Origin: Taiwanofungus camphoratus | Taxonomy: Eukaryota > Basidiomycota > Agaricomycetes > Polyporales > Taiwanofungaceae | Direction of reading: 5' to 3' | Assembly: GCA_003999685.1 (NCBI GenBank) | Contig: CP021233.1 | Location: 620,001 to 684,000 of the forward strand | DNA length: 64,000 nucleotides | Shown: positions 9,641-20,982 of the stretch, in pieces | Layout: the number at the start of each line of letters is the position of its first letter | Position numbering within the stretch: the first letter of the stretch is position 1 | Notes under the pieces: model-generated | The model's input: only the letters and a program-made list of their open reading frames with translations | Database searches by the model: none | What the model was told of the DNA's origin: nothing | Program-made: the position numbers and the translations under genes

Positions 9641-11760
9641 GTCGCCTTACAGAAAATCCGCAAAGTCGTGGTGCTGAGAGAAGTGGGGGAATCTGACTCC
9701 TTTCGTTTCTTGCCCCTGCTCCTCCTGCTCAGAGGCTTCATCATCCGCCTCGTTTTCATCTTTCATGTTGGCCCTTCGGTTTGGGGGTCCTGTTCCCCGA
9801 CCTGAGGTTCGCTCTGGGCAGTCTTTGGCCAGGTGCCCCTTATTGTGGCATTTGTAGCAGGAGCCCGTCCTTCGGTCTTGCAAGCGCTGATGGTCTGGCT
9901 TTTCACTGTCAAATGCCCTTGCTGCAACTTGTGGGGGGGTTTTTGAAGTTCTTTGAGCAACATTGATGGCCTTGTTGTTCCGATAGGCCCAGTCCCGTTG
10001 AGCAGCAGCTTCCTTCCATTCTTCTAGGGTTGTGGGGGCTACATCTCATTCCATGATTCAGACTCGCATGGTGCTCGGTAGTTTTTCTCAGTACCAGGCC
10101 ATAAGGGCACTTTCTTCGGTGATTTCTGCCCTGCGGGCCAGTCGGTCGAACTCCTCGTTGAAATCGGCAATGGGTTTGTCGTAGGTGTAGACCAAGTTCC
10201 GTAGTCCGATGGCTGCAGAGACCTCCTCCTCTATTACCCCGAACCTTTTGATGAACTCGAGAGCGACATTCCTGAAAGTGCCGTACCCCCGGCTCACCCC
10301 TCGAATGAGGGGGTGGGGTTCGAGTGCCTTTTCGGTAAGAGTATTGGCCCAGGCACCAGCATGGCCTTCGAGGTGGCCAAGGAAATTGCCGACCTTTTCT
10401 CGTTCGGGAGCAGAGGCCCATCGCTCGGTGTCGAATCTTCGGGCAAATTGGATGAGGAAGTGTCGGGCATCCTCTCGCTTTCCAGAGAACTTAGTAATTT
10501 CTGGCTCTTTTCGGTCTGGTACCCGTGCAGCTCCCTGTGGGAGGGGCGTTCCTCCAGAAGGCTGCCCCCCTCCAGGAGGTCCTCCCCCGGGGGGTCCTCC
10601 TCCCCCAGGTGGCCCTCCTCTACCGGGTAGTCCTCCTCCACCGGGCACTCCTCCGCCAGGTGGTCCTCCTCCGCCAGGTGGTCCTCCTCCACCAGGTGGT
10701 CCTCCTCCACCAGGTGGTCCTCCTGGGGGTCCTCCGCTCTCATCATAAGGTGGTCCTCCCTCGAGGGGGCCTTCTTCCCCCAGCCCATCGTCAGGCGGTG
10801 GCCCTGATTCCCCTATTCCTGATCGGAAAGAGCTCAAGCCACGGGGTGTTTCTGGGGTGGAAGGGGATGTTTTTCCTGTCCCTTCAGTCTCCATTTGTCG
10901 TTCTGTCCGTTCAATATCAGGATCGGTCAGTTATGAGCTGGAGCCTTCGTCGGAGGGTGGGTCGGTTTCGTCAAAGGTTGTCCAGCGGGCCTGGATGAGG
11001 GCACGATTGGTTGGAGTACAAGGTTCGAAATCACTTCCCCTGTAGAGTGCAGAGTCGTAGCGGTGAGGGCACGGTTGTGTTGAGCAGACCCTCCAGTTAG
11101 AAGTCTTCGTGTAATGTCGGTGTACGTCCCGATTGTTCTCCGCTTGATAGCGATGAGCCTTCCCGGCGCACGTCAGGGTCGACCTCCGCCTCGTTTTGGA
11201 GGATGGATCCAGCTTGCCACCGGCGATAGAAATCTCGGGCGCTCAGTAGCCTTTGATATAGGTTCACGATTATGGGAACGGCCAACTGAAATGAGAAACG
11301 TGGGTTCGAGAGCACCTTCTGAGCAGTGAGGATACGGTGGTCAAGGACTTCGTCAAAATCTTCAGAGGGAGTGGGAGGTAGAGGTCGGCTCCCTTCCCTA
11401 CTTGCCAGCCTGTCGTGATTTTCTAATACAGCTTGTCAAGCGTCGCTGGCTCTGGAGATGCGGGAGCAGGTGTAAAGGATCAGCTCCCTCTGTTCAGCTG
11501 GGAGGAAACTGGTGGAGCTATCGGCGTGGAGAATGGCTCTGAGGTTGCGCTCAGCTCGATCCAGGACCTCTTCTAAAGTCGGGAGAGTAGGGTCAAACGC
11601 TGCGTGATCCAGCTCTTCTTCTTGTTCGTAGTCGATATCAAAGGGTCGTTGATAATCCGTGGTGATCAGTACTAATCCTATGAGTACGCTGACCTCGCCT
11701 TCTTCGAGACCGATACGGGTCTTTTAGGCACTGTCTTCTTGTGACCTCTCGAACCTGGAC
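9640..11760 (-). other. Chromovirus gag region
   Basis: On the minus strand, from the LTR inward, this holds an acidic helical N-terminal part (about 11,450-11,650), a low-complexity proline/glycine stretch made of repeated PPGGG units (about 10,560-10,740), a capsid-like segment (about 10,090-10,500) and a CCHC knuckle (CYKCHNKGHLAKDC) near 9,850. That order is usual for chromovirus gag with an added disordered segment. The region is broken in about two or three places together with the protease part. Confidence 0.8.
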
Positions 11761-11776
11761 GGGTTCGGGTTTGTGG

Positions 11777-11789
11777 AGTCGTATTCTAG
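11777..11789 (-). promoter_or_regulatory. Primer-binding position with self-priming complementarity
   Basis: Directly inside the 5' LTR the element's RNA would read CTAGAATACGACTCC. There is no TGG start as expected for a tRNA primer. Instead AGAATACGACT (11787-11777) is an exact 11-nt complement of AGTCGTATTCT inside the LTR (12031-12021), which lies where transcription should begin. This is the arrangement of Tf1-type self-primed elements, where the first 11 nt of the RNA prime reverse transcription. Confidence 0.7.
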
Positions 11790-12291
11790 TGTTACCGGGG
11801 GGTTCACCCTGATAATGCTGCAGAATCTTGGAGCGGTGTGCAGCGAAGGGTCGAAGAGGAGCGACGGTGACGACGAGTCACAATCCTTGGTAGTCTTCAA
11901 CTACAAGCCCTATGTAGTCGCGATAGTCTTTTACGGGCTTCTTGAGGTGCAAGGAGGTGTGTGAAGACTAGCGTGTATTGGTACTAATGCGTAGTACACT
12001 TTAGGAAAGGATGAACGAAGAGAATACGACTAGGGGAACCTCCAACAGTGGGACCCCCCTTTATACTGCCACCGTCAACCCCCAGGTATACTAGCAGCCC
12101 CCCAGAGACCGCACAAGGTGAGAGGAGTCAGCGGCCCGAAAGTACATAACTACCATGGCGTAAGCGGGGACAGTCAGCCCGTCAGTCAATCTGGGTAAAT
12201 AAGGTGTGGAAGGGATGCCGCGCGTCCATGGTGTGACAAACAAAGGGAAAGAAAAGAACGAACACGTCTCTGGTCCTATCCGACAGTAACA
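11790..12291 (-). repeat. Chromovirus LTR (5' LTR in element sense)
   Basis: It is 502 bp, TGTTAC...GTAACA, nearly identical to the LTR at 4532-5033. It holds a TATAAA box on the minus strand at 12065-12060. It is followed by the right copy of the ACATG target duplication. Confidence 0.95.
12021..12065 (-). promoter_or_regulatory. Predicted LTR promoter: TATA box and RNA start
   Basis: On the minus strand TATAAA lies at 12065-12060, and AGTCGTATTCT begins at 12031, about 34 nt downstream of the first T, a normal TATA-to-start spacing. The predicted RNA 5' end is the same 11-mer that pairs with the primer-binding position. Confidence 0.6.
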
Positions 12292-12534
12292 ACATGTGTC
12301 ACAACTGCTCGATGTAGCTTCAATGTGCTACTATGCTGTACTGAACTAGGAAGAGACTAACTGTGAGGACTTAGCTGAAATGCACCCCTTCAACTGCTGT
12401 AGAAGGTGGACTTGGTTAGAGATGAGATACTAGCACAACCCTCTGATGTGACTTAAAGGTGGACGTAAGACTGGGATACAGAAATGCAACCCTTCGACAG
12501 ATGTCAAAGATGGACTAGACACAACCCTTCAAGA
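12292..12534 (-). repeat. Old dispersed repeat, copy B, second part
   Basis: This continues copy B after the chromovirus: its reverse complement matches 2708-2950, including the CTTGAAGGGT, CAGCTAAGTCCTCA and GAAGCTAC segments. The first five bases are the chromovirus target duplication. Confidence 0.72.
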
Positions 12535-12536
12535 TA

Positions 12537-14155
12537 CAGTGACTCACAAAACTGTTGCAATATTTGTCACTTTCTGACTGTTTGACCTATATCTCAGCAA
12601 CCAGATATGTGATAGCTTCAAATGTTGGACTGTTAAAAAGCCCTGCATCATGGCTTTTCAACATGGTATCTATCATAAAAAATGGACAAGTATATGGGAG
12701 GTTATCTATTATTCTTTCAGAGAGTTCATTGCAACAGTTTTGTTGCTGACATTTTACAAATCAAATATTGGCAGACAGTGGCAGGACATCATGCTTGCTG
12801 GGCTTGAATCTTTTTGTGCAAATTATGTGACCTTAAGAGGAGTTCAATATAGCACAAACAAGCAATAATATCAAATTGAACCACACTTTCATCATCATAA
12901 AATCCCTCTCTACAGACATTTATCAATCAAATTCTTTCTCTGCTTGATTTAGGTCAATCTGCTCACCAAATACCCTGCTATACTGGTGTACATTATAGTA
13001 CTATCACCAGGATACACTTTAGACTTTGTCCTACCCTTCTCAAGTTCTCTGGTGGCCACCCAGCCAAGCTTTCCTCCACTGATATTTGTCATGCTATTTG
13101 CTTAATTAGCACTGAAAAGGCTGAAAGTGCTGTTCAAGTGTCTAAAACACTTCAGAATATTAAGAACACACACATATCCCCACAGACCATTCATTGTTCT
13201 CTGAGAAAAACAGATATGAAGGCTGTGGTGAAGAAGAAATGACCACTACTATCAAAGTGTCATCAGAAGGAGAGGTTGGACTTTGCTGTGAGTCATCAGC
13301 ACTGGACTGTGGATAATTGGAAGAAGGTTATATGGTCTGATGAGACCAAAATCAATCACCTGGGGTCAGATGGAAGGAAATGGGCATGGAAAAAGCCAGG
13401 AGAGGGTCTTAGTGTCAGACTGGTGGAGGGAACAGTCAAGTTTGGTGGAGGGAGTGTCATAGTATGAGGCTGTATGACTTGGGAAGAAGTTGAATTGGCA
13501 TGCAAAATTGATGGGAGGATGGATGCAGACCTTTATGTCAGCATTTTGGAGGATGAACTTCAAGGATCACTTGATTACTATGGTCTAACCCCTCAAGATG
13601 TCATCTTCCAGCAAGACAATGACCTCAAGCACACTAGCAAAAAGGCTAAAAGGTGGTTTCAGGACCATGATTTTAATGTCATGGTATGGCCAGCTCAGTC
13701 TCCTGACCTCAATCCTATTGAGCACCTTTGACAACACTTGAAAACAAGGCTTGCAGGGTATGAAAAGCCTTCAAGTGGGATTTTGGAGCTTTGAGAGTGT
13801 GTGGAAAAGGAATGGGATACAATTGATGCTTCTGTGTGTCAAAATTTGATAGAAAGTATGTCTAGAAGGATAGAGGCTGTGATAAAGGCAAAAGGAGGAT
13901 ATACTAAGTACTAATAATTTGTATTTTCTATTTCATATTATGCTAGCAACAAAACCATTGCAATGAACTTTCTGAAAGAATGATAGATAAATTCACATAT
14001 ACTTGTCCATGTTTTATGATATATATCATGTTGGAAAGCCATGATGCAGGGCTTTCTAATGGTTGAACATTTGAATTTATCAGATATTTGATTGCCGAGA
14101 TATAGGCCAAACAGTCAGAAAGTGACAAATATTGCAACAGTTTTGTAAGTCACTC
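12537..14155 (+). mobile_element. Tc1/mariner element, copy 1, inactive
   Basis: A 1619-bp element flanked by TA (12535-12536, 14156-14157). It has unusually long terminal inverted repeats of about 210 bp (12537-12748 against 13944-14155) starting CAGTGACTCAC. The transposase lies on the plus strand, about 12930-13916. A helix-turn-helix segment near 12950 resembles Tc1 proteins, and the catalytic triad is visible as DD34E: WSDETK, QQDND and PIEHL, with 34 residues between the second D and the E. In-frame stops at 13240-13242, 13465-13467, 13729-13731 and 13792-13794 disable it. Copy 2 at 40754-42372 has exactly the same length. Most differences between the copies are transitions. Confidence 0.92.
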
Positions 14156-14157
14156 TA

Positions 14158-14376
14158 TACTGTTGTCACCAACCCCTAGACACTGCTATGTCATCCCCCT
14201 GGGATAGCATAAAACAAGTAGGGTTAGTGGCCTGAGTGTATAACTACTATGGCATAAGCAGGGACCGTTGGCCTGTCAGACAATCAGGGCAAGTAAGCCA
14301 GGAAGTGGAGCCACACATCTATGATATAAGAATAGAGAAAAAATGATCAAGGCTGTGGCCCTACCAGTTGTTAACA
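14158..14376 (-). repeat. Diverged partial LTR related to the chromovirus
   Basis: This matches the inner-to-end part of the chromovirus LTR in the same orientation: TACTG...CACC...AACCCC, then GTATAACTACTATGGCATAAGC, then an end reading GGCCCTACCAGTTGTTAACA. The other half of the LTR is missing, and the Tc1 copy sits at the break. It is an older relative of the family at 4532-12291. Confidence 0.7.
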
Positions 14377-14535
14377 GGAGACATCTAAACAGCCCTGAAA
14401 GGGAGAGCAGTTGGGGTAGCAATAAGCCTCCTGATGAGAGAGCTTTTACAGGCTTGAAACTGCTGTCAGTTCATTCCTCTAGCATCCCTCTTTTATGACT
14501 TATCAGGGCCCCATCCTTAAGGATGGTTGACTGCA

Positions 14536-14543
14536 GGCTTAAT
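14536..14543 (+). repeat. 8-bp target-site duplication GGCTTAAT, left copy
   Basis: GGCTTAAT precedes the terminal repeat at 14544 and is repeated exactly at 17535-17542. Eight-base duplications are the hAT signature. Confidence 0.85.
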
Positions 14544-17534
14544 CAGTGTTGTGTCAGTCGCTGACTAGCCATCTGACAGTCACATAGTCACATTATCATG
14601 ACTATGCGACCAGCAGAATGCAGTGACTATTCTCACAGTCAGTGACTAGCAGGCCATGGGTGTGCCACTAGGTAGTAGCATCATGCAGTTGATGTCCTGA
14701 ACTACAGTATTGTAGAGAATATATAGAATTCCATAGAAGACAAACAGGATACAGAGTGTGTGAAAGTATAACTGGGTATCATGGATGAGATATGACCTAG
14801 GTAACCCTGGTACCTAGAGAGTGCTCCATAACAGCTGGTCAGTGAGTAGTGTGTGTGAATAGCTGTAGGGGAGGAGAAGCACTGCCTGTGGGATACTGAG
14901 TAGCCTGTATGTTTTGTTTTGTTATATGAGGCGGTAAGGGGTCAAGGGTCTTGCGCTTCAGAAATATACTCCTGTGCGCTAAGGGTCCCTAAGAGATATG
15001 AAGCCCTACGAAGTCTTGCAATGTGCTCTGAAGTGCTTCAAAGTGCTGCAATGTAGAGCAAAGCTTATAGAAGGAATTGGAAGGGGGATAGAAGCATAGG
15101 AAGGAGATAGGAGGTAAGGGTTAATGTGTAAGGAAGGGAGATAGAGGTGCGAAAGGTAGCAAATCAGATGAATAGACTTCCTAATGCCTTTCAAGCTGGT
15201 CAGAGTCAGCTAAAACTGTGAAGAACTTTGAATGATTGTAGGAGAGGATAGGGGAAATAGAAATGAGATCAGACATATATAGCAGGGCTGAAAAGTGATG
15301 CAGGGATGTATAAGCTGTTGTGGGGGGTTCTGAGTTTATGAGGAATGATGATAGAGCTGCTGAGTGTAGTATATATTTCAAAGGGTTTAGAAGCGTAGCA
15401 AATAGGTAGGAAGGAGATAGGAGATCGTAGAGTAGGGAATAGGATGTAGGAAAATGTGGTAACGACGCAACATGGGCCTGTGGGGTATAACTAGAGCAGA
15501 GGCACATCGGATAGAGGGACTGGATGAATATCTGTAGTATACAAAGTCACTGCAACTTCATAGGACATAGGACGTAGTTCAAGGGTGTAGGCATAAACAT
15601 AGGTTATATCGCAAGTGTAGTTGTAGTTGTCTGAGTTGATACTGAACATAGGTGAGGGACTTTAGAAGCTTAGACAGATCCTAAGACCTTTATTCTCAAT
15701 GTGCTGTGAGATCGTAGCTGCAGAGGGGCTTGTATTCTCAAGTGGGGAATAGTGTGTACTGAGGGGTCTCTGTCATACATAGTAGACTACATCTGGCTAA
15801 ATAGGAGAGGGTGAGGTGAACTATCTTACACGAAGTAGTCTCTGCAAGTCCAAAATGTGTACTAAATGCATGTGGACTCTGAAGTGACCACAAGGAGGAT
15901 AGGAACTAAATAGGAACTGAAACAGGGGAACTACGTACAGTAGAAAGGTGATCAAGATCATCCATGAGGGCAGAATGGCTATCAGAGAGTGGCCATACAC
16001 TGTGATCAACTATCATAGTGGGCTAAAGGCATACAAAGTTTCTACCAGTGGGACTTGTTCAAATCAGGGTAGAAGATGTCCTAAATAGATAGGGGATCAT
16101 ATAGGCATGTTATAGAAGGACCTTATGGCATAGAATTGAGACCCAGGGGGTGCACAAGGCTTGCTAAGTCCAGCCTTTGGAACTTCAGACCATTTTGGAG
16201 ACTATCAGAGGTGTCTACAGTCACTAGAGATTGGAGAGACTTAGCTAAGCTTTTCTAGCTAGGTCCGGGCTGTATGACATTGAGGCTGGGACCTGGACCC
16301 AATAGAACAATGTAGACAGACCAGCAGTGTCTGATAGTGGACTAAGCAGGAGTTAGGATCTTTGTAGCTAGCATTTAAAGCTTCATAGCACTTTGTGTGA
16401 CTTTGCAGGACTTCATAGAGGGTTAGAAGGGTTTAGGATGTGAAGGATGTGTTAGGAACATCTTAGGGACCTATCCTTGATGTTGTAGGTTATAGGAGAG
16501 CTGTAGGATGGTCTGTGAGAGGGTTAGAAAGCTCCTAAAATCACAATTCAGATCCCAGGGGGCTATAGGACTTATTAGTGCTCACATCTAAGTCCATTTC
16601 ATTGTTCAGTGCCAACAGCATACCTTCATTTTGTCACTAACCCACACTTCTGGATGTTAAGGAACCAAGTGACTTTCAATATGATTGTGAAAGTAGTCTC
16701 TCCACCATCTATAGTTATTGCCAGAGTGAAAAGCCATGATGAGATCTTGGACAGTCTGCACAACATAGACTTCAGAATGTCAGACAATTGATGTCATCCA
16801 TACTTGCTGCTTTCATTTTGAGTGACTGTACAAGTGATATCAACAAGCAAAGCATATATGTTATCAAGCAATGACATATAGAGACTTAGGTTAGGTTAAT
16901 TTAGGTAGGTTAGGTTAGGTGGTTCTCACAGACCATTCCTACCAGTTATGTGGTGATCATGGAAATAGTCATCATGACCCTCGATGATAGTGATGGTCAC
17001 GTGACTAGCCATTCAGTCATGAAAACAGTGTTGTAAAGGTCATGTTTGACCCCTTGACTTTTGATGGGGTTATGACCTTGATGGGGTCCGGGTCAAATGA
17101 GGGTCAGAAAGTCAAGCCATGACCTACTCGTTGCTAACACATCATGTGTGAGATCAAGTCAAAGATATTTAGAAGTTTCGAAGAAAAACATAGAGATAAC
17201 TACTGCATTATTTCTGGGCTAATTTACTATGTTATGTTCTTAACAGCAATGCCAAACCTTGGTCTGGTATCACTTCTACAAAGGCAGCCAAAGATACAGA
17301 AATGATAGATCTCATTGGTAAGCCCGCTGCTGCTACTGTGTTAATGCCAAAATTCATGAAATCTGTGCAGGGGAAATTGATAATTCACTGACATTTAGGC
17401 ATCTAAGGCCTTATCAGATCCCGTGCGCAAGTCACACCTTGACCCTTGACCTTTTGACTTGACCTGGTCATGACTGGGTCAAGCACACTGCATGAAAATG
17501 ACTTGAATGACTAGTCATAGTCGGCACAACACTG
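14544..17534. mobile_element. hAT-like element, about 3 kb, no transposase seen
   Basis: The ends read CAGTGTTGTG... and ...CACAACACTG and are flanked by a perfect 8-bp duplication. Subterminal DNA on both sides is rich in GTCA/TGAC words (for example 14565-14655 and 16965-17520), as in hAT elements where the transposase binds subterminal repeats. The interior contains a non-coding core shared with 42766-44468. No hAT transposase domain is readable, so it would depend on a partner. A second CAGTGTTGT end-like word at 17026 hints at a nested or recombined copy near the right end. Confidence 0.78.
14785..16600 (+). repeat. Non-coding repeat core, copy 1
   Basis: About 1.8 kb of non-coding sequence that recurs inverted and diverged at 42766-44468. 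Clear matching blocks are the CCTAGGT...CCTGG segment at 14790, the CAGAGGC...GTATAACTA block near 15485, the AACTACGTACAG...GAAAGGTGATCA block near 15930 and the CCTTATGGCATAG block near 16120. Short words such as CTTCGAAG/CTACGAAG recur throughout. Confidence 0.75.
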
Positions 17535-18604
17535 GGCTTAATGATGGATGTGATCAACTCAGTTGACACTCGCTGTTCCATGGGTGTTTGTGCCTCTCAC
17601 ACATGGAACCTAGCTAAATACTGTAAATATATTTAGGATTCGTGAAGCCATATGTCATGCGGACAAAGTTCTCGACATTGGTCACAATACTATCATTTGA
17701 CCAGTGTTTGAAGATTTCCATCATTCAATTTTTAGCTCCACAATGACTGAATGGATTGCTCTCGGAGCAGTGTCATTTTGTGGTTATGGATTTTGGCTAC
17801 ATGGCCATATACTTACTTTTTTAATTATTTTCATAGTGAGGTGCCCAAGGACGTTCCGGTGGAGGGGACTAGTGTTTGACGATTTTTCCGAGGAATGTCA
17901 CAAAGAGTCACCATACCAGGACAGTGCCACAATGAAGCTCCGACGTGGCTTTTGGGCATCCATCTGCAGCATTGCAATGACAACGAAGTGCGTCTGCTGG
18001 CGGAGTTCAAATCCAGATTGAGGAAGTGTCACTCTTGCTCATGGATTGTAACGCACAGCAACACATTTGCTGCTGTACACTCATTGCGCCCATGATAAGC
18101 TTTGGAAAAATTGGGAGAGTGCATGTTATGGTGTGCTTGAGTTAGACACAAGTGCAGGAACTAAGTGGCCATGGTTTGGGATGAGGCAAGAGGGTAGAAG
18201 AACGGTGATCGGCCTAATTAATAGATTTTCTGACACTCATATTGAACTTGTTCTCTACACACTCCCTCTCTTTAAAATTGGAGAACACAGTTGTGTTGCA
18301 TGATTTTCTAGACTATTTTAGATACCGTCTGATCTTGAGAATATCCCAAGGAGAGTTTGCGATAAGCCATTCTCAAACACTGGGTCCTTCTCAAAGTGGT
18401 GTCACACGATAGTATGCAGCCACATTTGCTGAGCATATTTCACGGTCAAAGATCATGTGTATGCACAGGACCCGATAGGTGCGGCGAATACCGGGAATTC
18501 GGAAGGAGCCGGGCAACAATCGCTTGAGAGAGAATCTGAATCCCTTCGAGGGCGTTACTCACATCAGCCTCACCTTCTCCAGTAGGGTCTTGTCCCCACC
18601 ACCG
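17535..18604. other. No supported gene between the hAT-like element and PTC7
   Basis: The frames at 17704-18303 are short and unrelated to one another, with no recognisable domain. The last few hundred bases probably hold the PTC7 promoter. Confidence 0.6.
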
Positions 18605-20705
18605 ATGAAGCCCATCCACAAACGTCTGTATACAGTTATCCCTCGTCCTATTGTTTCGACATCATGCCCTGCGACTCCGTCTCCCATCTCGCGGGTGCGT
18701 TCAAATTCCGCCTCGTCCTCCCGCTCGTTGTACACAGTCAACACTTCGACCTTGTCTTTCTTTGACTCGCCACCTCCACCGCCTCCGAGCTCTCGCCCAG
18801 GCAACCCCAACATTGTCGTGACGACCCGTCTCCCTGCTGAGGTGAAAGCCGAGATCGAGAATCAGGCAGACTCACCGTATTCGAATACCTTCGGGTACAA
18901 TGCTCCTCAATCTCAGGTCCAATCTGGTGGCCCACTCCCTTATTCCCTGGCTCTTACTTCAGGCCATTCAGAATCACCTTTACACCTATCCGCCGCTCAT
19001 CACAAGCCCTTCTTCCCTTATAGCTCGTTTGCTCCATCACTTAGCTACGGCTCTGGCCATCCCCCAGTTGGCGTGACTTCTGAGCCGTATGCTAAACGGC
19101 AGCGTACTCGTTACCAACTAGACGTCGGTGCTTATGGTATACCGAAGCGTTCACATGGTTCCTGTATCGCTGGTCGTAATGGTCACGGAAAGTTGGGCGT
19201 TGGCGAAAACCTACAACAACGAGGTGAGCAAAATGAGGGGCTCAATCGGGCTGTGCAGGTTGGCGAAGATGCGTATTTTGTGCGAGACAATGCCATGGGG
19301 GTAGCGGACGGCGTTGGCGGTTGGTCCCGCTTACATCGGAGTGGTGCGTACTCGAACTGAAAATATGTATGCTGTTAGTGATTGACTTGATGCTGCAGGC
19401 CAAAGCGGCGTTAATGATCTTTCTCCGAGTGCACTCTTTGCACGAAGACTCATGCATTACTGCTCTGAAGAAGTTGAAGTAGCAACTACATGTTATACGC
19501 CTGTGGATCATCTAGACCTAGATGATGCTACCGTCTCAGAGGCTGGAGATCTGTATGCTGAACTAGAAGACTCGCTCGAAGAGTTGGAGGACGGCCTAGA
19601 TGTCTTGATGATACTAGAAAGAGCTTACGAGAAGACGATGCATGCGCACGTCCAATCCGATGACACGGATGGCCTTGAGCAACGAGACGCAGGGCGACCG
19701 CTTCCGAGTTTTCCTCCTCATGATCTATCCCCAAGCTCGATTGGAACAACTAGATCGACAGCAGTGGCCCAAGCAACTATGGATACTGATCCCGCTCCTG
19801 CTATTTCACCGAATTCCCATCATTTCAGCTGGTCTTCCGTCCTATCACCAATACCTCAAACATTATCCTCGTCATCGTTACCATCCCCGAGACCTTTGAC
19901 ACAAGGATCGTCTACCGCGCTTCTCGCTATCCTTGAGCACCCCCGTGTCAAGTCGCAAAAGGTGCCTCGGCAATCCACTCTATTCGGTCCCCAGCCTCAG
20001 CATATCGAGAGTATGTCCTCTGTGGCTGATCGCGGAGCCGTCATCAGAATCGCCCATTTGGGTGACTGCATGGGAATGCTCATCCGCGGCGAGGAAATTG
20101 CCTGGAGAACCGAGGAAATGTGGTGGAATGTGAGTTGACCACTTTTATCTCAAACTTTGAGGCCCCTCACATGTTGCTTCGTCATCCCTCCTAGTTCAAC
20201 ACTCCCGTGCAACTGGGACCGACCTCACCGACCCGGCCACAAGATGCACGTGTCTTCACCGTACCGGTGCAGGCAGACGACATCTTGATCCTGGCCAGTG
20301 ATGGGCTTAGTGACAATCTCTGGGATGAAGACGTCTTAGACGAAGTTGTTCGTTTTCGTCGACCATTCATTGCGAACAGGTCTTGGTCGCAGCCTTCCGA
20401 GCCCAATAGCACCGTACAGGGTGTCTTTTGCCGGAGTACGTTGGCTGCGATGCTGAGTGAAGCCTTGTGCTCTCGTGCACGACGTGCTTCGGAGAGGCGA
20501 GGGTGCAAAGGCGTTCCTTCTTCGGAATTAGGGGTAGACACTGAGGTCCCTTTTGCACGGCGAGCGCGGGAGCAGGGCAAATCATTCCACGGCGGTAAAC
20601 CAGATGGTCAGCGTTCTTGGTGTAATGGTATTGCGATCCTGCACTGACACGAGCACTCCAGATATCTCAGTCCTTGTTGCTGTGGTCTCTCCCGTAGAGC
20701 CATAA
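18605..20705 (+). CDS. PTC7: PP2C-type protein phosphatase, Ptc7/Azr1 family
   Basis: A four-exon model (18605-19343, 19399-20129, 20195-20606, 20662-20705; introns 55, 65 and 55 nt) gives 641 residues. All metal-binding PP2C motifs are present in order: VADGVGGW, LGDCMGML, ASDGLSDNLWDED and the ending GGKPDDISVLVAVV typical of Ptc7. The first 45 residues are basic, hydroxylated and lack acids, like a mitochondrial presequence; in yeast Ptc7 is mitochondrial and dephosphorylates Coq7. The protein is far longer than the usual 350-400 residues because of a serine/proline-rich N-terminal extension and a roughly 130-residue low-complexity insert between the first and second aspartate motifs. I chose the ATG at 18605 because the frame is closed by a stop upstream. 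It converges on PUP1. Confidence 0.9.
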
Positions 20706-20982
20706 GACGAATTGCACGTCGCCTCCAATGGAAGCGAGACTGACTCCGCCTCATTACATCCTCGCCACTGGTATATGCACTACTATACGATGCTCTGGCA
20801 CTATACGTGTTCATTCATTTATCATTGAAGTCACTATTTCCCACTTTTTCAATATGTTATTTTCAGCCTCCGTCTGTACAATAGAATCATACGGACTGGT
20901 ATCTCGCATTTAGTTGTTGCCGCAGGGCATAACAGACGTATATATAGTCATGCAGGTTGGTTCAATACAAAATACAAGTTAT
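20706..20982. other. Shared 3' intergenic region of PTC7 and PUP1
   Basis: A 277-bp AT-rich stretch between two convergent genes; it must hold both polyadenylation regions. Confidence 0.6.

Larger units (their letters stand above)
4532..12291 (-). mobile_element. Nearly whole, young Ty3/Gypsy chromovirus
   Basis: A 7760-bp LTR retrotransposon in minus orientation. The ends are TGTTAC...GTAACA, each LTR is 502 bp, and the flanking 5-bp repeats match. Order in the element's own sense: LTR, primer-binding position, gag with a proline/glycine-rich part and CCHC knuckle, protease, pol (reverse transcriptase, RNase H, integrase, chromodomain), an extra downstream ORF with two CCHC knuckles, polypurine tract, LTR. 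The LTRs differ at about five positions, roughly one percent, so insertion was recent. Pol is open throughout; the gag-protease part appears broken in about two or three places, so this copy looks inactive though nearly full length. It sits inside an older repeat (copy B). Confidence 0.95.

Noticed and set aside
11765-11789. tRNA primer-binding site for the chromovirus
   Set aside because: No TGG start next to the LTR; a GGTTCGGGTTT stretch nearby recalls a T-arm but lies at the wrong place and orientation for a tRNA 3' end.
16880-16922. TTAGG-like run resembling telomeric repeat
   Set aside because: The spacing is irregular (TTAGGT, TTAATTTAGG) and it is not the TTAGGG repeat of fungi; it lies inside a hAT-like element.
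17026-17534. Possible separate small hAT-like element
   Set aside because: It has end-like words, but the 8 bases at 17018-17025 do not match 17535-17542, whereas the bases at 14536-14543 do; kept as part of the larger element.
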